Of a DNA stretch of 13,761 bases, positions 1 to 5,147 are shown piece after piece; position 1 is the first letter of the stretch; every line of letters begins with the position of its first letter. The notes below the pieces were generated by a model. The model saw only the letters and a list, made by a program, of their open reading frames with translations, had not been told where the DNA came from and made no database searches. This stretch comes from Porphyromonadaceae bacterium UBA3318. Its GTDB lineage: Bacteria > Bacteroidota > Bacteroidia > Bacteroidales > Muribaculaceae. A program made the translations under genes and the position numbers. The stretch is taken from NCBI GenBank assembly GCA_002361235.1, contig DESI01000093.1, forward strand, positions 1 through 13,761, in the 5' to 3' direction.

Positions 1-33
1 AGCGGAAGAGTAGGTAATCGCCACTTTGAAAGG

Positions 34-62
34 AAGGGACTCAGAAATGAGTCCCTTTTTTT
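34..62 (+). terminator. Rho-independent terminator of an upstream gene
   Basis: A 10-bp perfect stem (34-43 with 48-57, AAGGGACTCA / TGAGTCCCTT) is closed by a GAAA tetraloop and runs into a T tract (56-62). It would end a + strand transcript entering from the left. The first bases could contain the 3' end of that gene: reading from position 2 gives Ala-Glu-Glu and a TAG stop at 11-13. This is too short to identify a product. Confidence 0.88.
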
Positions 63-120
63 GTGTCCAAACATACGGCCTTTTGTCCAAAGACACGGCC
101 TTTTGTATTGAGACGAAGGC
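61..120. repeat. Three tandem 20-bp units
   Basis: Three consecutive 20-base units lie directly after the terminator. They are TTGTGTCCAAACATACGGCC (61-80), TTTTGTCCAAAGACACGGCC (81-100) and the more diverged TTTTGTATTGAGACGAAGGC (101-120). Units 1 and 2 differ at four positions. No coding potential or protein site is recognised. Confidence 0.7.
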
Positions 121-202
121 TATCTGAGCTCGTGAGAAATTTAGACAGGAGAGCGGAAAAGTAGACAGGAGAACGGGAGAACAGGAGCAGACGGTAATGG
201 AG

Positions 203-222
203 GGGCGGTGTACACACCGCCC
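203..222. repeat. REP-like palindrome A (GGGCGGTG/CACCGCCC), copy 1
   Basis: The arms GGGCGGTG (203-210) and CACCGCCC (215-222) are perfectly complementary around a four-base loop, TACA. The same arms recur at 2485-2504 with a different loop, so this is a dispersed palindrome and not chance. There is no T tract, so it is not an ordinary terminator. Confidence 0.75.
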
Positions 223-246
223 GCAATGTCGATTCAGTGATAAATT

Positions 247-264
247 GACGACGTGGACGTCGTC
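247..264. repeat. REP-like palindrome B (GACGACGT-GG-ACGTCGTC), copy 1
   Basis: Eight-base arms GACGACGT and ACGTCGTC flank a GG centre. The element and its right flank CATCCCAGT recur at 2407-2424, and an inverted copy lies at 2460-2477. In both spacers a type A palindrome lies within about 30 bases of a type B palindrome, so they probably travel as a unit (inference). Confidence 0.75.
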
Positions 265-390
265 ATCCCAGTCGCACGGTTCCTGTTCCCCGTTCTCCTG
301 TTCTCCTGTCGAAATTTGTCCCAAGGCCGTGCCTTATATGTTTATAAGAGAAGTTAAGCCTTACAGAGCGATGACGAGCTTCGAAAGTCT

Positions 391-652
391 TGCCTCGGAG
401 AGGCTGTTTCTCTTTAACCCCACGATAGCAGGGCAGCGACAGCTGAAACTGCTTTCGTGGGGACTAATCCGTAGGGGAAAGCTTGGTCGGAGACCATGTC
501 TCTGTACTGTCACGGAGCGGCAATAGCGGAAGGCGAGCGACATGGTCTCCGACCAAGCCGTACTGCATCCGGATGCTCCCCACGAAGGCTGTCGGATTGC
601 TACGCAACCTCCAGCCATCATGGGGTTAAAGAGAAACAGCCTCTCCGAGGCA
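391..652. mobile_element. MITE-like foldback element, 262 bp
   Basis: The termini 391-422 and 621-652 are perfect 32-base inverted repeats starting TGCCTCGGAGAGG. Further inward, 454-463 pairs perfectly with 577-586 (TTCGTGGGGA / TCCCCACGAA), and 481-500 with 539-558 (20 bases, GCTTGGTCGGAGACCATGTC). The intervening arms (423-453 and 587-620) are diverged, and a 38-base centre (501-538) separates the halves. There is no transposase. I see no clear target-site duplication: the flanks are TCT on the left and TTA on the right. The alternatives are a structured RNA or two head-to-head copies of a dispersed repeat. Both arms, read inward, contain the reading SERLFLFNP, which reflects the symmetry and not a gene. 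Confidence 0.6.
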
Positions 653-737
653 TTAATACAGTAGTTCAATAGAGTGTCCGCAGCACTGTGGAATGCCCAC
701 GCCACGAAGGAACTATTGTCTTATAAATCGACTACAT

Positions 738-1073
738 TGGGAGGTAACGGAGAGGTAACGTGAAGGTAACGTGGAGGTAACGTGGAGGTAACGTGGAGGT
801 GACGGGGAGGTAAGGGGGAGGTGACGGGGAGGTAAGGGGGAGGTGACGGTGATGTAATGGTGAGGTAACGGGGAGATAACGGGGTGAGGTAACGGGGAGG
901 TGACGGGGAGGTAACGGGGAGGTAACGGGGAGGTAATGGGGAGAGGTAACGGGGAGGTAACAGGGTGAGGTAATGGGGAGGTAACGGGGAGGTGACGGGG
1001 AGGTGACGGGGAGGTGACGGGGAGGTAATGGAGAGGTAATGGAGAGGTAATGGAGAGGTAATGGAGAGGTAAC
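738..1073. repeat. Tandem array: 30 units of 11 bp, consensus GGGGAGGTAAC
   Basis: Thirty contiguous units are visible. Twenty-seven are 11 bases long and three are 13 (881-893, 938-950, 962-974). The commonest unit is GGGGAGGTAAC or GGGGAGGTGAC. The left edge is dominated by GTGGAGGTAAC and the right edge by GGAGAGGTAAT, so neighbours are more alike than distant units, as expected of a slipping minisatellite. The + strand is almost free of C apart from the last base of the unit and is rich in G runs. Eighteen units contain GGAGGT. The minus strand is open over the array but translates only to a low-complexity Pro/Thr/Ser/Leu repeat and is not accepted as a gene. Confidence 0.95.
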
Positions 1074-1092
1074 ATTATTTTAACACAATTTA

Positions 1093-1124
1093 GTTGGGGC
1101 TTAGGCTTTTTTTTCTTAATTTTG
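1093..1124 (+). promoter_or_regulatory. Bacteroidetes-type promoter of the secreted protein
   Basis: TAATTTTG at 1117-1124 matches the Bacteroidetes -7 consensus TAnnTTTG exactly. A weaker -33 candidate, GTTG, lies at 1093-1096 with 20 bases between. The box follows the 11-bp array by about 45 bases. Transcription would start near 1131, giving a leader of roughly 100 nt that is A/T rich and has no Shine-Dalgarno sequence before the ATG at 1230. Confidence 0.6.
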
Positions 1125-1229
1125 TGGCTGAAATGAGTCTATAGTGTCAAGCATTATTCAACAGTCTGAACAATACTATGATATAATAGATGACAACGGA
1201 AATACTAATACAAACCTAAATACAAAATT

Positions 1230-1697
1230 ATGAAGAAACTTTTACTCACATTAGCATCCGTAGCTATGGCAATGGCAGCTTCAGCAACGGACTACACCCT
1301 GTTCGATATCGCGAACAAGGGAACGTGGACAGAGAAAGGTACCGGTTTCGAGTGGACTGACGGCGAGTTCACTATCACGACGGATAAGGGTAACTACAAC
1401 AACAACCTCGTATCGCCTGTTGCCAATGACTACTCATGGCGTGTATATAAGGGTTCGAATGTGACAATCACATCGAAGACTGTAGACATGAAGTCAGTAG
1501 TCATAACCTACGATGACTACGTGTATAACGGTACAGATTATGTTGGACCTATGTCCTTTGGTGAAGGATGGACCGGAGCAATATCCGGCCACACCTATAC
1601 CATCAACAATGCCGCAGGTTCAAAGACCTTCACAGCATCGCCCTACGAGAAGCAGGTTCGTATCAAGAAATTAATAGTTAGCACCGATGACACCTAA
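1230..1697 (+). CDS. Secreted beta-rich protein, N-terminal part (frameshifted gene)
   Basis: This 155-residue reading begins with a signal peptide (MKKLLLTLASVAMAMAASAT, cleavage likely after Ala-Ser-Ala near residue 19). A domain of about 130 residues follows, rich in Thr, Tyr, Asn and Gly with alternating hydrophobic positions. This looks like a small extracellular beta-sandwich of the kind common in Bacteroidales surface proteins; no enzyme motif is seen. The reading stops at TAA 1695-1697 directly after STDDT. The next frame then continues with NPPAEGVTF, the expected proline-rich linker to a second domain. The open reading is therefore best seen as the front half of a 357-residue gene with one extra base between 1675 and 1697. 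The start is supported by the signal peptide and the upstream promoter box. Confidence 0.75.
   Translation: MKKLLLTLASVAMAMAASATDYTLFDIANKGTWTEKGTGFEWTDGEFTITTDKGNYNNNLVSPVANDYSWRVYKGSNVTITSKTVDMKSVVITYDDYVYNGTDYVGPMSFGEGWTGAISGHTYTINNAAGSKTFTASPYEKQVRIKKLIVSTDDT
1675..1697 (+). other. Inferred frameshift position in the secreted protein gene
   Basis: The downstream frame has a stop (TAG) at 1675-1677 and the upstream frame stops at 1695-1697, so the change of frame must lie in this short interval. Moving from the first frame to the second needs one base skipped (an inserted base) or two bases missing. No classical slippery heptamer with a strong downstream structure is seen. A mutation or a sequencing/assembly error is therefore more likely than programmed frameshifting. 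Confidence 0.65.
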
Positions 1698-2304
1698 TCC
1701 CCCGGCAGAAGGCGTTACATTCGTAAAGGCTACTACCCTTGAAACAGGTTCGTATGTGTTCGTATGTGACAGTAAGATCGGTACGCCTGCTTCCGCAAGT
1801 GCGACGTTCGGTCGTATTGCTCTTGCAGATGCTACAATCGATGGCGACAATGTAAAGACAGATGCAAAAAATGCCTTCGAGATTACAGTTGCTGACGGAA
1901 AGGCTACCATCAAGGATGCAGAAGGTCGTTTCTACAGCATGGATGACAATCACTTCACAAACTTCCAGTTCTATAAGGATGAGAACCAGTATAACTATTG
2001 GACATTCGCTTTTGAAGGTGACAAAGTGAAGTTCACTAACGCTGTGAATACAGATTGCTTCATTTGCCAGAGCAAGGGAGATCAGGGTACTTTCTATACT
2101 AATATCGCACCTGCCAAGGCTCCCACAGAGTTCAATCTGCCCGTTCTGTACAAGAAGGCTGATGGTAGCGGCGTTGCCAATATAGCCGTCGAGAACAACG
2201 GCGAGGCAGTTTACTACAACCTGCAGGGCGTTCGCGTAGAGAACCCCGTAAAGGGCCTGTATATCGTGGTAAAGGGAGGCAAGAGCCAGAAGGTAATGTT
2301 CTAA
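1687..2304 (+). CDS. Secreted beta-rich protein, C-terminal part with sorting-like tail
   Basis: This 205-residue reading overlaps the preceding one by 11 nt in another frame. It has no signal peptide or plausible ribosome site of its own, so it is taken as the back half of the same gene. Residues 8-155 or so form a second beta-rich module (GVTFVKATTLETGSYVFV, then repeated Lys/Asp-rich strands such as EITVADGKATIKDAEGRF). The last 35 residues, with YNLQGVRV, NPVKGLYIV and a final KVMF, resemble the C-terminal domain of type IX secretion substrates and related tails common in Prevotella and Muribaculaceae. By family knowledge the product would be exported and perhaps surface-attached; its ligand is unknown. 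A terminator follows 27 nt after the stop. Confidence 0.72.
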   Translation: MTPNPPAEGVTFVKATTLETGSYVFVCDSKIGTPASASATFGRIALADATIDGDNVKTDAKNAFEITVADGKATIKDAEGRFYSMDDNHFTNFQFYKDENQYNYWTFAFEGDKVKFTNAVNTDCFICQSKGDQGTFYTNIAPAKAPTEFNLPVLYKKADGSGVANIAVENNGEAVYYNLQGVRVENPVKGLYIVVKGGKSQKVMF

Positions 2305-2330
2305 TCGGGAACAACGCGATAATATCAAGG

Positions 2331-2362
2331 GAAGGGTGTCATTCGGCACCCTTCTGTTATTT
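2331..2362 (+). terminator. Terminator of the secreted protein gene
   Basis: GAAGGGTGTC (2331-2340) pairs with GGCACCCTTC (2345-2354), ten pairs including one G-U, around the loop ATTC. It is followed by a modest T-rich stretch (TGTTATTT). Its position shortly after the stop at 2304 fits an intrinsic terminator. Confidence 0.75.
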
Positions 2363-2406
2363 AGAGGTGTAGGGGGATATTTGACGACGCGAGGATTCTT
2401 ATAATT

Positions 2407-2424
2407 GGCGACGTGGACGTCGCC
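2407..2424. repeat. REP-like palindrome B, copy 2 with compensatory change
   Basis: GGCGACGT-GG-ACGTCGCC. Compared with the copy at 247-264, the second base pair has changed from A-T to G-C on both arms, so pairing is kept. The right flank CATCCCAGT is identical to copy 1 and the left flank is similar (AATT before each). Confidence 0.75.
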
Positions 2425-2459
2425 ATCCCAGTGGCTCATCCCGGTATGCGGACTGGAGT

Positions 2460-2477
2460 GACGACGTCCACGTCGTC
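2460..2477. repeat. REP-like palindrome B, inverted copy 3
   Basis: GACGACGTCCACGTCGTC is the exact reverse complement of copy 1 (247-264), now with a CC centre. It lies 35 bases after copy 2, so copies 2 and 3 form a head-to-head pair like the paired arrangement of bacterial interspersed REP elements. Confidence 0.75.
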
Positions 2478-2484
2478 AATATAT

Positions 2485-2504
2485 GGGCGGTGGGGACACC
2501 GCCC
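2485..2504. repeat. REP-like palindrome A, copy 2
   Basis: The arms GGGCGGTG (2485-2492) and CACCGCCC (2497-2504) are identical to copy 1 at 203-222. The loop here is GGGA instead of TACA. It lies only seven bases after palindrome B copy 3. Confidence 0.75.
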
Positions 2505-2511
2505 CTCCAGT

Positions 2512-2580
2512 AGCGTGGACGTCACCAACGTGCACATCGTCAGCGTGGACGTCGACAGGGAGGCATACACAGGGAGGCAT
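2512..2580. repeat. Short tandem repeats upstream of ansA
   Basis: Three 15-base units, AGCGTGGACGTCACC (2512-2526), AACGTGCACATCGTC (2527-2541) and AGCGTGGACGTCGAC (2542-2556), echo the GTGGACGTC core of palindrome B. They are followed by a direct repeat of AGGGAGGCAT (2557-2566 and 2571-2580). All end just before the promoter at 2592. Confidence 0.65.
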
Positions 2581-2591
2581 CATTCTTTTTG

Positions 2592-2623
2592 TTTGCATTT
2601 GTGGCGGGAATTTATTAGCTTTG
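2592..2623 (+). promoter_or_regulatory. Promoter of ansA and possibly of the downstream gene run
   Basis: TTTG (2592-2595), then 20 bases, then TAGCTTTG (2616-2623), is a full match to the Bacteroidetes TTTG-N19/21-TAnnTTTG promoter. Initiation near 2630 leaves a leader of about 22 nt before the ATG at 2653, which supports that start codon. Confidence 0.78.
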
Positions 2624-2652
2624 CATTTTAAACGGATAATCAACGTCAGGAT

Positions 2653-3750
2653 ATGGAGCGAAGCAGTGATTTGACGGGAACTATCGGCACTTTGACTCGT
2701 GTCGAGGAAAGCAATGGCATTACGAAACCGCGCATCCTTATAATCTACACGGGTGGAACCATCGGCATGACCGAGAACCCTGTGACGGGACGTCTTGAGC
2801 CTTACAATTTCGCGAATCTGATTGAAAACGTTCCCAAACTGCGGCGTCTGGATTTCAATATCGATTATTATCAGTTTGACGTTCCGGTGGATTCTTCGGC
2901 CATCAATCCGAACCATTGGGTGACGATGGCGCACATCATCGAGGACACATACGACCAGTATGACGGCTATGTGGTGCTTCACGGCACCGATACAATGGCC
3001 TACACGGCGTCAATGATGAGTTTTATGCTGGAGAATCTGCGCAAGCCGGTGGTGATAACCGGCAGCCAGCTCCCGATAGGGGAGGTGCGGACAGACGGCG
3101 AGGAAAACCTGATCACTTCGCTGCAGATTGCGGCCGAACGTACGCCCGAAGGCGAGCCGATGATACAGGAGGTGTGCATACTGTTTGAAAACTATCTATG
3201 GCGCGGCAACCGAAGCACCAAGTACTCGGCCGACAACTTCAACGCCTTCAAGAGCAACAATTTCCCGCGCCTGGCTAAGATAGGCTTAGGCATCAGTTTC
3301 CGCAGGGATGTGCTGTGGCGTCCACGTGAGGACAAGCCCCTGACGGTGCATTACGGCATCGATCCGCATGTGATATACCTGAGTCTGTTCCCCGGCCTGA
3401 ACGAGTCGATAATGCGTTATATGCTTGAGGCTCCGGACCTGCGCGGGGTGGTGCTGAAGACCTTCGGTGCCGGCAACGCCCCGACCGACGACTGGTTCAT
3501 CAGCACCCTGAAGGAAGCCGTGGACCGCGGCCTTGTGATAGTGAACGTGACGCAATGCCACAACGGCATGGTGGATCCGTACCGTTACGAGACCGGCGAG
3601 GGACTGAGTCGCGCCGGCGTGATTCCGGGCAAGGACCTTACGAGCGAGGCCGCGATAACGAAGCTGATGTTCCTGTTCGGCCAGGGATATGACCGCGAGG
3701 AAGTGAAGCGGCTGATGGAGATTCCGCTGGTGGGCGAGATGCACGCGTAA
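2653..3750 (+). CDS. ansA: Type I (cytoplasmic) L-asparaginase
   Basis: It hydrolyses L-asparagine to aspartate and ammonia. The family signature is clear. IYTGGTIGM (residues 31-39) carries the nucleophilic threonine, Thr36. HGTDTMAYT (110-118) carries the second Thr-Asp pair, 112-113. ITGSQLPIGEVRTDGEENL (135-153) is typical of bacterial type I enzymes. There is no signal peptide, so it should act in the cytoplasm. At 365 residues it is somewhat longer than E. coli AnsA (about 338). Most of the excess is a non-conserved leader of about 25 residues before KPRILIIYTGGT. No other in-frame ATG lies between 2653 and that motif, and the promoter at 2592-2623 fits this start. It is the first gene of a co-directional run, and the MATE gene begins 30 nt downstream. 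Confidence 0.93.
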   Translation: MERSSDLTGTIGTLTRVEESNGITKPRILIIYTGGTIGMTENPVTGRLEPYNFANLIENVPKLRRLDFNIDYYQFDVPVDSSAINPNHWVTMAHIIEDTYDQYDGYVVLHGTDTMAYTASMMSFMLENLRKPVVITGSQLPIGEVRTDGEENLITSLQIAAERTPEGEPMIQEVCILFENYLWRGNRSTKYSADNFNAFKSNNFPRLAKIGLGISFRRDVLWRPREDKPLTVHYGIDPHVIYLSLFPGLNESIMRYMLEAPDLRGVVLKTFGAGNAPTDDWFISTLKEAVDRGLVIVNVTQCHNGMVDPYRYETGEGLSRAGVIPGKDLTSEAAITKLMFLFGQGYDREEVKRLMEIPLVGEMHA

Positions 3751-3780
3751 GGGGACAGCGCCACATCTCAAGGTCAGGAA

Positions 3781-5127
3781 ATGACAAACACTGATGCCAA
3801 GCGGGAGCCGGGGCTGAACCGTCAGATACCGGCACTGGCCCTCCCTGCGATAATAAGCAACATCACCGTACCGCTGCTGGGGCTGTGCGACACGGCCGTG
3901 GCGGGACATCTGCCCGAAGTGGCGGCGATCGGAGCCATATCCGTAGGCTCCATGATGATCAATGTGTTTTGCTGGCTGTTCGGTTTTCTGCGCATGGGCA
4001 CCACGGGGCTGGTGGCGCAGGCATACGGCGCGCGCAACCGCGGACGCTGTCTGGACATATTGCGCAAGACGCTGTGGGCTGCCGTCATAGGTGGCATCGT
4101 GGTCATCGTGGCGCAAGTGCCGCTGTGGAACGCGCTGATGGCGCTGATGAGGCCTGACGGCGACGTGCAGGAGCTGACGCGGCAATATTACAGGATATGT
4201 GTATGGGGCGTGGCGCCGCAATTGGTGATCATGACCTTGACCGGGTGGTTTATCGGACTGCAGAACACCCGTGTGCCGATGTGGATAGCCATTGGCGTGA
4301 ACGTGGTGAATGTGACGCTCAATGTGCTGTTGGGACTCGTGTTGGGCTACGGCGTGCGCGGCGTGGCTATGGGTACGACCGTTTCCAACTGGATGGGATG
4401 TGTGGCAGCCGTTGTAGTATGCCTGAACTGGGTTCGCGGCAGGAACGGGGTGTTACGGCAGCTGACGGAGCATCGCGACGGGCGCGTGGCCTGGAAGGAA
4501 CTGTTCGGGATGAACGGCTATCTGTTCGTACGGTCGGCGTGCATCATGGCTGTGTCGTTGTCGATGACGGCGTATAGTGCCAGGATGGGAGCTGTTTCTT
4601 TGGCCGCCAACGCCGTGATGATGCAGTTCTTTCTGCTGTTCAGCTATTTTATGGATGGATTCGCCTTTGCAGGCGAGGGATTGGTGGGGAAATATCATGG
4701 AGCCGGCAATGCGGGCATGATGCGGCGCAGTGTGCGCGCGTTGCTGAAGTGGGGGGCATGGATGGCCGTGATATTCTTCACGGTATACGCGCTGTTCACT
4801 CCGCAGATTACGGGATTGCTGACGGATAAAAGCGTGGTGGTGGAGCGTATGGAGCATCTTAAAGTGTTCGTTATGTTGCTGCCTCCGCTGACCGTCTTGG
4901 CCTTCATATTCGACGGCATATACATCGGATTGGGGCGTACCGGCGTCATGATGTGGTCGGCCATTGCCGGCATGGCGGTGTTTTATGCCATAACCGGCGT
5001 GAGCGGACTGAAGCAGGACGGAACGGGCGTGCTCTGGCTGGCGTTTGAGGCCTACTTGGTGCTTCGCGGCGCATGGCTGGCAACCTTTTACGCCGTTGAT
5101 GGCAAAAAAATGGCGAAAATTTCGTAA
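3781..5127 (+). CDS. MATE family efflux transporter, DinF-like
   Basis: This is an integral inner-membrane antiporter of the multidrug and toxic compound extrusion family, which exports small molecules using a Na+ or H+ gradient. The 448 residues are dominated by hydrophobic helices, consistent with the usual twelve. The N-terminal block LNRQIPALALPAIISNITVP (residues 13-32), then LCDTAVAGHL (35-44) and FLRMGTTGLVAQAYGARNRG (70-89) match the DinF branch of MATE proteins, and the length is as expected. The substrate cannot be told from sequence. A weak Shine-Dalgarno-like AGGTCAGGA precedes the ATG. The stop codon overlaps a promoter-like TAAATTTG box, and the next gene starts 20 nt later. Confidence 0.9.
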   Translation: MTNTDAKREPGLNRQIPALALPAIISNITVPLLGLCDTAVAGHLPEVAAIGAISVGSMMINVFCWLFGFLRMGTTGLVAQAYGARNRGRCLDILRKTLWAAVIGGIVVIVAQVPLWNALMALMRPDGDVQELTRQYYRICVWGVAPQLVIMTLTGWFIGLQNTRVPMWIAIGVNVVNVTLNVLLGLVLGYGVRGVAMGTTVSNWMGCVAAVVVCLNWVRGRNGVLRQLTEHRDGRVAWKELFGMNGYLFVRSACIMAVSLSMTAYSARMGAVSLAANAVMMQFFLLFSYFMDGFAFAGEGLVGKYHGAGNAGMMRRSVRALLKWGAWMAVIFFTVYALFTPQITGLLTDKSVVVERMEHLKVFVMLLPPLTVLAFIFDGIYIGLGRTGVMMWSAIAGMAVFYAITGVSGLKQDGTGVLWLAFEAYLVLRGAWLATFYAVDGKKMAKIS

Positions 5128-5132
5128 ATTTG
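5125..5132 (+). promoter_or_regulatory. Possible internal promoter box at the MATE stop codon
   Basis: TAAATTTG matches the TAnnTTTG -7 consensus exactly and its first three bases are the MATE stop codon. No convincing TTTG lies 19-21 bases upstream; the closest, GTTG at 5095-5098, is too far. Initiation near 5139 would exclude a TTG start at 5130 and favour ATG 5148 or 5163 for the next gene. Confidence 0.4.
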
Positions 5133-5147
5133 CAGAACGGGTGCAAA

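Larger units (their letters stand above)
137..317. repeat. Composite inverted repeat with purine-rich arms
   Basis: The outer arms AAATTTAGACAGGA (137-150) and TCCTGTCGAAATTT (304-317) are inverted copies with one mismatch. Inside them, AGGAGAACGGGAGAACAGGA (167-186) faces TCCTGTTCCCCGTTCTCCT (281-299) as a second inverted pair, one base different in length. The arms are built from a repeated (A)GGAGAAC word. They enclose two REP-like palindromes (203-222 and 247-264). The whole could fold into a long imperfect cruciform or hairpin. It is non-coding as far as can be seen. Confidence 0.6.

Noticed and set aside
197..705. Two overlapping open readings on opposite strands (197-526 + and 361-705 -) over the foldback element
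   Set aside because: Both contain the same SERLFLFNP stretch because the element is an inverted repeat; they have no ribosome site, no domain and extend into palindromic repeats.
738..1073. CRISPR array
   Set aside because: Units are 11 bp, contiguous and without unique spacers, and no cas genes are present.
713..1075. Minus-strand open reading of 120 residues over the 11-bp array
   Set aside because: It is only the repeat unit read in successive frames (Pro/Leu/Thr/Ser low complexity); the repeat has no stop on that strand, so openness is automatic, and no start signals are seen.
1678..2439. Minus-strand open reading of 253 residues opposite the secreted protein
   Set aside because: It lies antisense to a gene with signal peptide and sorting tail and runs into the downstream terminator and palindromes; its translation has no recognisable family.
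3286..4221. Minus-strand open reading of 311 residues opposite ansA and the MATE gene
   Set aside because: It is an antisense shadow spanning the boundary of two well-identified genes; it is His/Arg/Gln-rich in the way expected of reversed GC-rich codons.
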